Below, one piece after another: positions 38,673-47,670 of a stretch of DNA of 58,014 nucleotides. The notes under the pieces were generated by a model. That model worked only from the letters and a program-made list of their open reading frames with translations, searched no databases and was not told the origin of the DNA. The stretch lies in assembly GCA_900320545.1 (NCBI GenBank), contig ONSU01000013.1, forward strand, positions 1 through 58,014, written 5' to 3'. The translations under genes were made by a program, and so were the position numbers. Source of the stretch: an uncultured Bacteroidales bacterium. GTDB lineage: Bacteria; Bacteroidota; Bacteroidia; Bacteroidales; UBA932. The first letter of the stretch is position 1. Every line of letters begins with the position of its first letter.

Positions 38673-38924
38673 ATGAAAAAAGGAATTCATCCCGAAACCT
38701 ACCGTCTTGTAGCTTTCAAGGATATGTCCAACGACACGGTCTTCATCACCCGTTCCTGCGCCACCGCCAAAGAGACCATCGAGGTCGAAGGCGTTGAGTA
38801 CCCGGTCGTGAAGCTCGAAATTTCCAACACTTCCCACCCGTTCTACACGGGAAAGGTGAAGCTCGTGGATACCGCCGGTCGCGTCGACAGGTTCTACCAG
38901 AGATACAAGAACAGACAGAAATAA
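38673..38924 (+). CDS. rpmE2: 50S ribosomal protein L31, type B
   Basis: An 83-residue ribosomal protein of the B type. It begins MKKGIHPETYRLVAFKDMSNDTVFITRSCA, lacks the CXXC zinc ligands of type A, and has the SNTSHPFYTGKVKLVDTAGRVDRFYQRY C-terminus. Zinc-free forms often replace the zinc form under zinc limitation, but many Bacteroidetes carry only this form. It has its own promoter and a strong terminator (38941-38979). Confidence 0.97.
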   Translation: MKKGIHPETYRLVAFKDMSNDTVFITRSCATAKETIEVEGVEYPVVKLEISNTSHPFYTGKVKLVDTAGRVDRFYQRYKNRQK

Positions 38925-38940
38925 ATTTTCGTCAAGGTTC

Positions 38941-38979
38941 AAAACGGAGTCACCGGATACGGCGGCTCCGTTTTTTTTT
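38941..38979 (+). terminator. Terminator of rpmE2
   Basis: AAAACGGAG (38941-38949) pairs with CTCCGTTTT (38966-38974), followed by a run of T. From 38980 to 39110 there is AT-rich sequence with a doubled ATTCAAAAAAC but no gene. Confidence 0.8.
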
Positions 38980-39110
38980 CTTCAAAATTAATTTTTTCAC
39001 TCCGCATTTTATTTTGAATTTGCATTCAAAAAACCGCGAATTCATTCAAAAAACATAAAAATCCGAGGCCCTGAGCGGGTTTCGACTTGGACAGGCGGAA
39101 CGGTTGCCCC

Positions 39111-39118
39111 TACCTTTG
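39111..39118 (+). promoter_or_regulatory. Fimbrial cluster promoter -7 box
   Basis: TACCTTTG, only 7 bases before the ATG at 39126, so the mRNA would be nearly leaderless. Confidence 0.55.
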
Positions 39119-39125
39119 CACCGTT

Positions 39126-40022
39126 ATGAAAACTCGCGCACACCGCCCGTCCGGCCTCTTGATCGTCTTTCTTACCGGCATCCTCACGGCCTTCTCCTGC
39201 GAAAAGAACGTCGCGGGGGCCGCCCGGGGAACGCTCGCGGACGTCGAGGTACGGGTCGACTGGTCACTCTGCCGGGAAACGCCGGATGCGATGACCGTCC
39301 TGATCTACGCGGAAGACGGGCGTCTTCTGAAGAGCAAAACCTCGCCCGAAACCGACGGCGTCCATTTCCGACTGCCGCCGGGCACCTACCGGAGCGGCGT
39401 CTTTTCGTACAGCATCTCCCAGTGGAAGAGTCTCAGCCTGCAGGGGCTCAAGCGCCTGGAAACGGCCCGGGCAGTCCCTTCGGAAAGAGAACCCTCCATC
39501 CTCGCCTGTGCGGGAGGCATCACCTTTACCATCACCGAATCCGATATCTTCAACGGACATCCGGTCATTCCGCCCGTCCTGTATCCGGCCCCGCGCGTGC
39601 ATTCCCTGCATATCAGCGTCGTCATCGACGGCATCCGGCACCTCGGCGGCATCAGCGGAAGCCTCTCTCCGCCCTATGTATCATATCTGTTCAATCAAAC
39701 CTCACAGCGGACAGAGGGGCTTCTGCCGTTGCCCGGGAGCGACTGGGCCACGGGAAAAGAAGCCGCCGTCCTCACGAGAAACATCCCGGGGCCGCCGGAG
39801 GGGCTCGAGACCCTGCATCTCAAACTGGTGCGACAGGACGGCATTACCGCGGCGGACACCACGCTCGACATCCGGGGACGGGTGACGGCGGCGGAAGACG
39901 GATTCCGTCTCACGGTCGGAGACCGGCCCGGAGAGACTTTCCGCCTGCAGAGCCCGGGAGGCGGCTTCGAGGCGGAGATCGGAGACTGGATTCCGGGAGA
40001 TGAAACCGAAATCATTCTATAA
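39126..40022 (+). CDS. DUF5119-family lipoprotein of a fimbrial cluster
   Basis: A 298-residue lipoprotein (signal ending LTGILTAFSCEKN) of the DUF5119 type, encoded beside fimbrillins in Bacteroidales. The N-terminal domain has VEVRVDWSLCRETPDAMTVLIYAEDGRLLKSKTSP. The second part has HSLHISVVIDGIRHLGGISGSLSPPYVSYLFNQ. It resembles FimB/Mfa-type anchor or minor-tip proteins, but the exact role is unknown. The start at 39126 was chosen over an in-frame ATG at 39087 because it follows the promoter and starts the signal peptide. Its end overlaps the untranslated leader of the next gene. Confidence 0.8.
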   Translation: MKTRAHRPSGLLIVFLTGILTAFSCEKNVAGAARGTLADVEVRVDWSLCRETPDAMTVLIYAEDGRLLKSKTSPETDGVHFRLPPGTYRSGVFSYSISQWKSLSLQGLKRLETARAVPSEREPSILACAGGITFTITESDIFNGHPVIPPVLYPAPRVHSLHISVVIDGIRHLGGISGSLSPPYVSYLFNQTSQRTEGLLPLPGSDWATGKEAAVLTRNIPGPPEGLETLHLKLVRQDGITAADTTLDIRGRVTAAEDGFRLTVGDRPGETFRLQSPGGGFEAEIGDWIPGDETEIIL

Positions 40023-40056
40023 CCTCAAATCATTCACTCTTAAACCCATTTGCCCT

Positions 40057-41082
40057 ATGAGACACATCTCTTTCCTGTCCGCCGCGCTCCTGCTGCTCTG
40101 CGTCGCGGCCTGCAACAAAAACGAATCCGCGGCCACCGGAAACGGAGCCGACAGACCGCTGACGTTCAACTCTTTCGTTTCGACCACCAAAGGGGAACTG
40201 CTGACGACGGACAGCATCACCGACTTCGGCGTGTACGCCTATTACACCCAGGCCAACGCCTGGAGCGCCAGTGCCAAGCCCAACTTCATGTACAACCAGC
40301 TCGTCTCCGGAAGCAAGGATGGGGGCTTCAGTTATGCGCCGCTCAAATTCTGGCCTTCCCTGAAAAACGCCCGGATGTCGTTCTTCGCCTACGCCCCTTA
40401 CGGGAATGCCTACAACGGCATTTTTCCCCGGAGCGCCAACACCGACAGCGGCGTTCCCAGGATCGCGCTCTCGTCCCCCGACGGATCCTGCAATTTCCAG
40501 GACCTTGTCGTCGCCGAACCCGTCTATGACGCCACGCTGCAGGAAACCGGCGGCAATATCACGTTCCAGTTCCATCACACGCTCGCCAAGATCGCCTTCC
40601 AGGCACGGCTGGCGGGAAGCGACGGCAGTTACGACAACACCCGCATTTACCTCAACGCCGTCCAGCTGGCGGCCGAATATCCCGTCTCCGGCGTACTGGA
40701 CCTCGGCAGCGGTGACTGGAGCGAAGTGGAGCCCGGACGGAAACGCACGATGGGGACCTCTCTCGGCAGTGGTGAAAACGGCCTCCTTCTGCAAGGTTCC
40801 CGCCAGGCGGTCGGCGACGACTACTGCATCCTCGCCATCCCGGACAGTCAGAAGGAATTCACACTCAGCGTCTCCTATACGGTCGTCACGCCGGACGAGG
40901 CACTGGACGGCGGGAAACTCGTCAACAGCTATACCGTCAGCCAGACCATGACCTTCGGGACGGATAAGGGAAGGGCGTACGATATCCTCCTGTCCGTCGG
41001 CCCGTCCGCCATCACGTTCGGCGCGCCGGAGGTCAGCGCCTGGACAAGTGTTCTCGACGATCCCGGCGAATTCACGCTCTGA
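40057..41082 (+). CDS. Fimbrillin-family lipoprotein (Mfa-like)
   Basis: A 341-residue lipoprotein from ATG 40057 (MRHISFLSAALLLLCVAACNKN); the upstream in-frame ATG lacks a signal. The mature part has the fimbrillin two-domain layout: RPLTFNSFVSTTKGELLTTDSITDFGVYAYYTQ, then FSYAPLKFWPSLKNARMSFFAYAPYG (the typical KFWP signature), NITFQFHHTLAKIAFQARL and TVSQTMTFGTDKGRAYDILLSVGPSAITFGAPEVSAW. Bacteroidales fimbrillins are exported as lipoproteins and polymerised by strand exchange after Arg-type cleavage. It could be stalk or tip. Confidence 0.88.
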   Translation: MRHISFLSAALLLLCVAACNKNESAATGNGADRPLTFNSFVSTTKGELLTTDSITDFGVYAYYTQANAWSASAKPNFMYNQLVSGSKDGGFSYAPLKFWPSLKNARMSFFAYAPYGNAYNGIFPRSANTDSGVPRIALSSPDGSCNFQDLVVAEPVYDATLQETGGNITFQFHHTLAKIAFQARLAGSDGSYDNTRIYLNAVQLAAEYPVSGVLDLGSGDWSEVEPGRKRTMGTSLGSGENGLLLQGSRQAVGDDYCILAIPDSQKEFTLSVSYTVVTPDEALDGGKLVNSYTVSQTMTFGTDKGRAYDILLSVGPSAITFGAPEVSAWTSVLDDPGEFTL

Positions 41083-41083
41083 T

Positions 41084-42901
41084 ATGGCAAGGATACGCTT
41101 TGCGGCCGGGCCGGCGCTCCTGCCGGCCCTGCTGTTTCTTCTCGCATGCGAACGGGAATTCCCCGTACCGCAGCAGCCGGACGATCGGGTCATCACCTTC
41201 GGAATGCCGGAAACCAAAGCGGGAGACGTTTTCCATCCGGGCGATTCCTTTCTGGTCTGGGCGAAGACCGATGACGGGAAGCCGTTTATGGAGGCGCAGA
41301 AAGTCACCCTCACCGAGGACGGCTGGCGGTATTCTCCCCTGAAATTCTGGCCGCAGGACCAGACGCTGACGTTCTATGCCGCATCACCGGGCGAACCGGC
41401 CTTTTTCCGGGACGACTGGGAGAACGGACGGATCGGCGTGCATGCTCCGGGCGATGCCGCGGCCAACCTGATGTGCTCCGACCTTGTACAGGGAACGCGG
41501 GGAGAAACCGTCCGGTTCAACTTCACGCACATCCTCTCACAGGTCGCCGTCCGGGCGAAACTGCGCACCCCCGCTCCCCCCACCCGGAGCGTCCGGATCC
41601 GGCACATCTCCCTCGGGCCGCTGCCGACGGACGGAGAATGGATACGGACGGAGAACCGCTGCGAAACGGGAACCGGACAGGCGACCTTCCGGCAGGATCT
41701 GATGAAGACGGTCACGGGAAGCGAGGGAACTGACCTGACAAGCTTTTACGTATTTCCGCAGGATTCCTCCGCCACGATGATGGAGGTGGAATGGGAGATT
41801 GTGCTCAACGCCACCGGCGCCACGGCCTTCAGCCGGACCGATCAGATCGACCTGTCCGGGAAGACGTTCTCCGGCAATACGGAACTGGTTCTGTCCCTGT
41901 CGCTGGACGGCCGGATCGGGCTCATCGATTTCGTCGACGACGAGACCAAGCGGCTCTGCGTCAGCGCCTTCGACTCCGACGCCGACGGAGAGATCAGTTA
42001 CGAGGAAGCCGCCGCCGTCACAGACCTGGGCTCCGTTTTCAACGGGAGCTCCATCCACTCCTTCGATGAACTGAAATGGTTCACAGGACTCACGAGACTC
42101 CCTTTCCGAGCCTTCTACGAATGCGTCAATCTTGACAGAATCACCATCCCCGATAATGTGGTTTCGCTGGGTCTGTACGCCTTCGCCGGATGTACCTCCC
42201 TGGAGCAGCTGAGACTTCCCCCGGGCGTCACCGAGCTTCCGGACGGCCTCTGTCACAACTGCATCGCCCTGACCGATCTCGTGCACGGAGGCAGAATCCG
42301 CCGGATCGGCGATTACGCGCTGGCCGGCTGTTCATCGCTCGAATCATTCCATATCCCGGGCGACATTGCGGAATTCGGAGAATACGCTTTCAGGGGATCC
42401 GGCCTCCGCCTCGTGAATCTGGGAGGCATTTCGGCCCCGCTGCGGGTCGGAATATTCCAGGACTGCGCCCAGCTCCAGACCGTTCTGCTCCGTCAGGACC
42501 TGGTGAGCATTCCCGACCTGGCCTTCCAGCGCTGCACGGCGCTGAAGAACCTGGAACTCCCCCTCGGACTCCGGAGAATCGGGATGCGCGCCTTCGAAAG
42601 CTGTACCGCCCTTGAAAAGATCGACCTGCCGGAAAACCTCGAGTACATCTACTCCGCGGCCTTCGCCGGATGCGAGAATGTGCAGGAAATCATTTCAAGA
42701 CCCTCCCCCGCTCCGGACGCAGACAAACAGGCCTTCGGGTGGATCAAAGAAAACGGCGTCTCCTGCTATGCAGGTTCCGCCGTTACGGAGAAGAAGAAAT
42801 TCACTCGGCTGAGGCTTGCGTCCGGATACAAGAAAGAGCCCTGGACCCTGCTGACGGGAGAAGCCGGATTCACTTCGAACCTGGTCTTCCGGATCAACTG
42901 A
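41084..42901 (+). CDS. Fimbrillin-like lipoprotein with C-terminal leucine-rich repeats
   Basis: A 605-residue lipoprotein (signal ending LLFLLACERE) one base after the fimbrillin stop. Residues about 20-285 repeat the fimbrillin pattern (RYSPLKFWPQDQTLTFYAASPG, TVRFNFTHILSQVAVRAKL). Next is an EF-hand/dockerin-like loop, DSDADGEISYEEA, at about residue 300. About nine BspA-type leucine-rich repeats follow (NLDRITIPDNVVSLGLYAFAGCTSLEQLRLP pattern). This suggests a fimbrial tip with an LRR adhesin. The last 8 bases overlap the convergent vWA gene. Confidence 0.85.
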   Translation: MARIRFAAGPALLPALLFLLACEREFPVPQQPDDRVITFGMPETKAGDVFHPGDSFLVWAKTDDGKPFMEAQKVTLTEDGWRYSPLKFWPQDQTLTFYAASPGEPAFFRDDWENGRIGVHAPGDAAANLMCSDLVQGTRGETVRFNFTHILSQVAVRAKLRTPAPPTRSVRIRHISLGPLPTDGEWIRTENRCETGTGQATFRQDLMKTVTGSEGTDLTSFYVFPQDSSATMMEVEWEIVLNATGATAFSRTDQIDLSGKTFSGNTELVLSLSLDGRIGLIDFVDDETKRLCVSAFDSDADGEISYEEAAAVTDLGSVFNGSSIHSFDELKWFTGLTRLPFRAFYECVNLDRITIPDNVVSLGLYAFAGCTSLEQLRLPPGVTELPDGLCHNCIALTDLVHGGRIRRIGDYALAGCSSLESFHIPGDIAEFGEYAFRGSGLRLVNLGGISAPLRVGIFQDCAQLQTVLLRQDLVSIPDLAFQRCTALKNLELPLGLRRIGMRAFESCTALEKIDLPENLEYIYSAAFAGCENVQEIISRPSPAPDADKQAFGWIKENGVSCYAGSAVTEKKKFTRLRLASGYKKEPWTLLTGEAGFTSNLVFRIN

Positions 42902-44147
42902 GCGCCGCGGCGATGAGGCGCACGATCAGTTCGTTGAGCTGCTCCACCTCGTAATCGCCGACGGATGCCGCGATGTGGCTCTCGCCGACGCCGCTGTCGT
43001 CCGTAAGGAACGTATAGGTGCCACCGGTCAGGATATCGAAGAAGCGGAGCATGAACTCGGTATTCTTGTCGGCGCCGCTGGCCGCGATCGGGATGATCCG
43101 GATGCCGAGCCGGGCGTAGGTTTCGATGGACTTCTGCAGAGATGCGATCACGGTCTGATTATGATGGGCCGGGGCATCCAGCAGGAGGAAAGCGACCCGC
43201 ATGCGGGAGTCCTCTCCCCAGGAAAGCTTCTGCAGGCCGGTCTCAAGTGCCGTATGCACGGCTTCGGGATAGTCACCGCCGCCGTCAGCGCTCTGCTTCT
43301 TGATAAACTCGACAGTCGATGTCACATTGGTTTTGAAGTCGTCATACCGGGTCACATACTGGTCTCCCTCGTCCCGGTAGAAAACGGCGGCCGTACGGAG
43401 GACGGAGTTGCCGTCCGCCTTCGCGGTGGCCTGGCCCAGGATATCGACGAGATCGTCTTTAAGGAAGTTGATCTCATCCCCCATGGAGCCCGTCGCATCC
43501 ACGATGAAGGCGATATCGGTCTTGTTCGAAATCATCGGCTGGGCGTCCGCCGTCATTTTCCGGTACTCGTTGACCTTCACATCGCTCTGGGAAGCCCAGG
43601 TCGTGAGTTCGGGATGTCCCGCCATCTCCGCGCCTTCGATGGTAATGGTCAGTTCGTCCGGAGAAACCGCGTCGAGCTCCTGGAACGGAGATACCCAGGT
43701 ATAGGCGAAGCCCTTGTTGTCCGTCTTCGTCGTCCATACGACCTGGCCGTTCCGGCTCAGTTCGACCTTCGCGCCGATGACCGGTCTGTCCTCCTGCACA
43801 TATTTCACGGCAACCAGCTGGTTGACATAGAAACCCCAGTAGGACGGCATCTCACTGAAGCCATCCTCGCCCTGCGTGGTCATCAGTCCGGACCAGAAGG
43901 TCCAGTGATCCAGGTCCCGCCATTCCCCGGCCGTCACGATGCCGGCCGTGGAATTGCCGTTTCCCGAGCCCTCACCGCCTTCCCCGGGTGAGACCAGGCC
44001 TTCGCCGCCGCCCGGAGCGTCAGCATAAGCCTCCGCATCTTTATCAAGGGACGCGGGCCAGCCACCTTCATAATCCGCTACAGAACAACCCGCCATCACA
44101 AACATTGCCGCGAGGGGGGCCAGAGAAGAAGCTAATTTCCAATTCAT
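42894..44147 (-). CDS. von Willebrand factor A domain lipoprotein
   Basis: A 417-residue lipoprotein. The start at 44147 gives MNWKLASSLAPLAAMFVMAGCS, lipobox Cys 21. A glycine/glutamate/serine-rich linker (about 40-65) leads to a beta domain with VIGAKVELSRNGQVVWTTKTDNKGFAYT. The vWA domain begins TDIAFIVDATGSMGDE, with the MIDAS DxTGS at residue 217. It continues with FLLLDAPAHHNQ and LGIRIIPIAASGADKNTEFMLRFFDILTGGTYTFLTDDSGVG. It may bind a metal-dependent partner at the surface. It faces the fimbrial genes but has its own promoter box at 44215-44222. Confidence 0.85.
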   Translation of the reverse strand: MNWKLASSLAPLAAMFVMAGCSVADYEGGWPASLDKDAEAYADAPGGGEGLVSPGEGGEGSGNGNSTAGIVTAGEWRDLDHWTFWSGLMTTQGEDGFSEMPSYWGFYVNQLVAVKYVQEDRPVIGAKVELSRNGQVVWTTKTDNKGFAYTWVSPFQELDAVSPDELTITIEGAEMAGHPELTTWASQSDVKVNEYRKMTADAQPMISNKTDIAFIVDATGSMGDEINFLKDDLVDILGQATAKADGNSVLRTAAVFYRDEGDQYVTRYDDFKTNVTSTVEFIKKQSADGGGDYPEAVHTALETGLQKLSWGEDSRMRVAFLLLDAPAHHNQTVIASLQKSIETYARLGIRIIPIAASGADKNTEFMLRFFDILTGGTYTFLTDDSGVGESHIAASVGDYEVEQLNELIVRLIAAALS

Positions 44148-44166
44148 ATCGTATCGCTTAAAAATA

Positions 44167-44217
44167 AAACCGGTAATAAGATGCAACTTTTACCGGTTTC
44201 GTTGCACGCAAGTGCAA
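44167..44217 (-). terminator. Terminator hairpins after glnS
   Basis: In the leftward direction TTGCAC/GTGCAA (44202-44217) comes first. AAACCGGTAA/TTACCGGTTT (44167-44176 with 44190-44199) follows, then a T-rich tract. Both also lie in the leader of the vWA gene. Confidence 0.65.
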
Positions 44218-44222
44218 AATTA
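44215..44222 (-). promoter_or_regulatory. Possible vWA gene promoter -7 box
   Basis: TAATTTTG on the minus strand, overlapping the glnS stop codon, 68 bases ahead of the vWA start. Confidence 0.4.
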
Positions 44223-45872
44223 TTCGGGTTTGTACGAATCCTTGAGCGCTGTGGTCTTGTTGAAGACCGGGTGCTCCGGCGTGCTGTCCTTGTCGAGGAC
44301 ATAATAACCGGTGCGCTCGAACTGCACGGCGATGCCGCTCCTGTCCTCCGGAAGGGCGGGCTCGGCATAACCCTCGGTCACGATCAGGGAGTCCGGATTG
44401 AGGAAATCCTTGTAGTCCTTGTCCTCGGGAACGGCGCTCATGTCCGCCAGGGTGAAGAGGCGGTCGTAGTTGCGGATCTCGACGGGGACCGCGTGCTCCG
44501 CGCTCACCCAGTGGATGGTGCCCTTGACGGAACGCCATTCGCCTGTCAGGGGATGCGTAGAAGGATCGTAGGTGCAATTGAGCTCCGTAACGACGCCGTT
44601 CTCATCCTTCACCACCTCGTTGCACTTGATGATGTAGGTGTACTTGAGCCGCACTTCGCCGTCGGGACGCAGGCGGAAGAATTTCTTCGGGGCGTCCTCC
44701 ATGAAGTCGGCGCGGTCGATGAGGAGCTCTCCCGTAAACGGCACACGGCGTCTGGCTCCCTCCGGATCCGCCGGATTGAGCGGGCAGTCGAACCACTCGA
44801 CCTTGCCCTCGGGCCAGTTAGTGATGTGCACCCTGATCGGATCCTGCACCACCATATAGCGGTTGGACCGGGCGTTCAGATCCTGGCGGACGCACCATTC
44901 CAGAAGCTGGATGTCCATCAGCTGGTCGCGCTTGCTGACGCCGATCTTGTCGCAGAACATCCGGAGCGACTCCGGCGTGTAGCCGCGGCGGCGCACGCCG
45001 CAGAGCGTCGGCATCCGGGGATCGTCCCAGCCGCTCACGAGGCCCTTTTGGACCAGTTCGAGGAGCTTGCGCTTCGACATCAGGGTATAGGTCAGGTTGA
45101 GCCGGGCGAACTCGTACTGATGGGACGGATAGATGCCGAGGGTCTGGATATACCAGTCATAGAGCGGACGGTGGACGTCGAACTCCAGGGTGCAGATCGA
45201 GTGGGTGATATGCTCGATGGAGTCGCTCTGCCCGTGGGTGAAGTCGTACATCGGATAGATGCACCACTTGTCGCCGGTGCGGTGGTGGCTGGTATGCTTG
45301 ATCCGGTACATCAGCGGGTCGCGGAACATCATATTGGGATGCGCCATATCGATCTTGGCGCGGAGGACCTTCTCGCCGTCGGCGTACTTGCCGGCCTTCA
45401 TCTCGCGGAAGAGACGGAGGTTCTCCTCCGGCGTGCGGTCGCGCCAGGGGCTGTTCTTGCCGGGCTTGTCGACCGTGCCGCGGCCTTCGCGGATCTCCTC
45501 CTGCGTCTGGTCGTCGACGTAGGCCTGGCCCCGCATGATCATCTGTTCGGCCCACTCGTAGAGCTGGTCGAAATAGTCGGAAGCATAGAGCTCCTTCTCC
45601 CACTGGAAGCCCAGCCAGTGGATGTCCTCCTTGATGGCGTCCACATATTCGGTGTCTTCCTTCGTCGGATTGGTGTCGTCATAGCGGAGATTGGTCTTGC
45701 CGCCGTACTTCTCGGCGAGGCCGAAATTGAGGCAGATGCTCTTGGCATGGCCAAGGTGCAGGTAGCCGTTCGGCTCCGGCGGGAAACGGGTCATGATACT
45801 GTCCACCTTGCCGGAAGCAAGGTCCTCTTCGATGATTTCCTCCAGAAAATTGCGGGTTTTTGTCTCTTCCAT
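44220..45872 (-). CDS. glnS: Glutaminyl-tRNA synthetase
   Basis: Class I synthetase that charges tRNA-Gln directly. The 550 residues match the family. The HIGH-type motif HLGH is at residues 39-42 in FPPEPNGYLHLGHAKS, and the KMSKS-type motif MSKR at 265-268. Other marks are RYDDTNPTKED, TRRRGYTPESLR-type GVRRRGYTPE and the two beta-barrel anticodon domains at the C-terminus. GlnRS in place of the GatCAB route is usual for Bacteroidetes. Confidence 0.97.
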   Translation of the reverse strand: MEETKTRNFLEEIIEEDLASGKVDSIMTRFPPEPNGYLHLGHAKSICLNFGLAEKYGGKTNLRYDDTNPTKEDTEYVDAIKEDIHWLGFQWEKELYASDYFDQLYEWAEQMIMRGQAYVDDQTQEEIREGRGTVDKPGKNSPWRDRTPEENLRLFREMKAGKYADGEKVLRAKIDMAHPNMMFRDPLMYRIKHTSHHRTGDKWCIYPMYDFTHGQSDSIEHITHSICTLEFDVHRPLYDWYIQTLGIYPSHQYEFARLNLTYTLMSKRKLLELVQKGLVSGWDDPRMPTLCGVRRRGYTPESLRMFCDKIGVSKRDQLMDIQLLEWCVRQDLNARSNRYMVVQDPIRVHITNWPEGKVEWFDCPLNPADPEGARRRVPFTGELLIDRADFMEDAPKKFFRLRPDGEVRLKYTYIIKCNEVVKDENGVVTELNCTYDPSTHPLTGEWRSVKGTIHWVSAEHAVPVEIRNYDRLFTLADMSAVPEDKDYKDFLNPDSLIVTEGYAEPALPEDRSGIAVQFERTGYYVLDKDSTPEHPVFNKTTALKDSYKPE

Positions 45873-45897
45873 TTAAGAATTCGGATTAATTATCCCA

Positions 45898-45905
45898 CAA
45901 ATTTA
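45898..45905 (-). promoter_or_regulatory. glnS promoter -7 box
   Basis: TAAATTTG on the minus strand, 25 bases before the glnS ATG and one base away from the divergent yicC box. Confidence 0.55.
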
Positions 45906-45906
45906 G

Positions 45907-45914
45907 TAATTTTG
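45907..45914 (+). promoter_or_regulatory. yicC promoter -7 box
   Basis: TAATTTTG, 27 bases before the yicC ATG. It is back to back with the glnS box. Confidence 0.55.
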
Positions 45915-45941
45915 CGTAAATTATTCAACACAGGAGCGGAT

Positions 45942-46838
45942 ATGATACAATCAATGACCGGATACGGCAAGGCGGAAGCGCAGCTCTCCACCGGAAAACT
46001 CACCCTCGAGATCAGGACCCTCAACGGCAAAAGCGCCGACATCACCATCAAGACACCCCTCCTGCCCAAAGACCGGGAACTCGAGGTCCGCTCCCGGCTC
46101 GCCTCCGCCCTCACCCGCGGCACGATCGATCTCTTCGCCACCTGGGAGCCCGCCGCCGGAGAAAGCGGCCGCAGTCTCAACGAACCCCTCCTGCTGGATT
46201 ATTTCGAGCAGATCAGGCAGATTTCAGAAAAGGCCGACATCGGCATTTATCCCGCAACGGATCCCGCTACCTCGGCCGTGCTGATGAACGCCCTCCTGCG
46301 CCTGCCGGACGTAGTGGAAGCCAAGAAAAACGAGGTCATCTCCGAGACGCAGTGGCCGCTCGTGAGCGAAGCCCTCGACAGGGCCATCGCCGCCGTCAAC
46401 GCCTTCCGCGACCGCGAGGGCGCCGTCCTCTACGAGGATGTCACGTCCCGCGTCCATACCATCCTCGGCTTCTACGACGAGATCGAGGCCCTCGAGGCCG
46501 AGCGCATCGCCGCCGTCCGCTCCCGCCTCCGGAAAAATCTCGACGAACTTTCCGCCAAGATCGACCCCTCCCGCTTCGAGCAGGAAATGATCTTCTACCT
46601 GGAGAAACTCGACATCAACGAAGAGAAAGTCCGCCTCCGCGAGCACTGCCGCTACTTCCTCGAGATCATCGCGTCCGACCCGCATCCCGGCAAGAAACTC
46701 GGTTTCATCCTCCAGGAAATGGGCCGCGAGATCAACACCACCGGCTCCAAAGCCAATCACGCGGGCATCCAGAAACTGGTTGTCCGCGCGAAAGACGAGC
46801 TCGAGAAAATCCGCGAGCAGAGTATGAATATCCTTTAG
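45942..46838 (+). CDS. yicC: YicC/YloC-family endoribonuclease
   Basis: A 298-residue protein of the YicC/YloC family, shown in other bacteria to cut RNA or steer small-RNA decay. The N-terminal MIQSMTGYGKAE and RTLNGKSADITIKTPLLPKDRELEVRSRL, and the C-terminal IDPSRFEQEMIFYLEKLDINEEKVRLREHCRYF and GKKLGFILQEMGREINTTGSKANH, are hallmark segments. The open frame extends far upstream antisense to glnS. The ATG at 45942 is chosen because it gives the family N-terminus and follows the promoter box. Its stop overlaps the convergent phosphatase gene by 4 bases. Confidence 0.95.
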   Translation: MIQSMTGYGKAEAQLSTGKLTLEIRTLNGKSADITIKTPLLPKDRELEVRSRLASALTRGTIDLFATWEPAAGESGRSLNEPLLLDYFEQIRQISEKADIGIYPATDPATSAVLMNALLRLPDVVEAKKNEVISETQWPLVSEALDRAIAAVNAFRDREGAVLYEDVTSRVHTILGFYDEIEALEAERIAAVRSRLRKNLDELSAKIDPSRFEQEMIFYLEKLDINEEKVRLREHCRYFLEIIASDPHPGKKLGFILQEMGREINTTGSKANHAGIQKLVVRAKDELEKIREQSMNIL

Positions 46839-47668
46839 TTCTTCCCGACCTTGAGTTCGGCGCCGTTGAGGCCCCAGCAGCCGTTCTGGACAATGGGGAT
46901 GTCCTTGCCGTCGAGGTTCTTGGCGTATTCGATCTTGTTGAGGAAGGTGTGCGAGTGACCGCCGACGACGAGGTCGACGTTGCGGGTATCGGCCACCATC
47001 TGCGAATCCAGATACGGCTCATCCTCGAAACCGATGTGGTTGAGGGAGATGACGAGGTCGCAGTGCTCCTCTTCCTTGAGGTGTTTCGCCCACTTGTTGA
47101 TGACCTCGGCATCGTCGAACTTCGGCAGACGGGCGGCCTGGTCGGGATCGATGACGCTGGAGAGGTTGCAGAGGAGACCGGTGATGCCGATCTTCATTCC
47201 GGCCTTTTCCAGGGTGATCCACGGCTTGATGTGCTCCCCGGGATCGAAGGTGCGGAAGTCATAGTTGGCGCAGACGACCGGGCAGTTGAGCATGGATACA
47301 CGGCGTACCATATCCTCGATGCCGTTATCGAATTCGTGGTTGCCGAGGCAGACCGCATCGTAGCCCATCGCGTTGATGGTCGCGATCTCGAGGTCGCCGT
47401 GCAGTTCGGTGAAGTAAGGCGAACCCTGGCTGAAGTCGCCGGCGTGGATCAGGAGGACATTCTCCGGGCCGTTGGCCTTGCGGACGCTGTCGATGAAGGC
47501 GGCACGTTCGATGACGCCGCCGCGGATGGCATTCACGGAGTCGACATAGACCGGCTCGAAATGCGAATGGGTATCGTTGAAGTGGAGGATGGTCAGTTTA
47601 CCGTCCCATTTCGGAGCGCAGGCCGCCGCAATGAGGGCGAGTCCCGCTATGATCGCAAATCTTTTCAT
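46835..47668 (-). CDS. 5'-nucleotidase-type metallophosphatase (catalytic half), lipoprotein
   Basis: A 277-residue lipoprotein (signal ending LIAAACAPK) holding only the metal-binding catalytic domain of UshA-type nucleotidases. Dinuclear-metal motifs are FNDTHSHFEP, HAGDFSQGSP and GNHEFDNG, with further histidines in SLNHIGFED and VGGHSHTF. The substrate-binding domain is a separate gene, encoded just before it with a 2-base gap. The two together make one periplasmic nucleotidase that releases phosphate from nucleotides. Confidence 0.93.
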   Translation of the reverse strand: MKRFAIIAGLALIAAACAPKWDGKLTILHFNDTHSHFEPVYVDSVNAIRGGVIERAAFIDSVRKANGPENVLLIHAGDFSQGSPYFTELHGDLEIATINAMGYDAVCLGNHEFDNGIEDMVRRVSMLNCPVVCANYDFRTFDPGEHIKPWITLEKAGMKIGITGLLCNLSSVIDPDQAARLPKFDDAEVINKWAKHLKEEEHCDLVISLNHIGFEDEPYLDSQMVADTRNVDLVVGGHSHTFLNKIEYAKNLDGKDIPIVQNGCWGLNGAELKVGKN

Positions 47669-47670
47669 CG

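Noticed and set aside
36510-38942. Long antisense frame over pbpC and rpmE2
   Set aside because: It covers two well-recognised genes and shows no family motif.
44181-45941. Upstream extension of the yicC frame
   Set aside because: The frame is open only because it is antisense to glnS. Promoter position and family N-terminus place the start at 45942.
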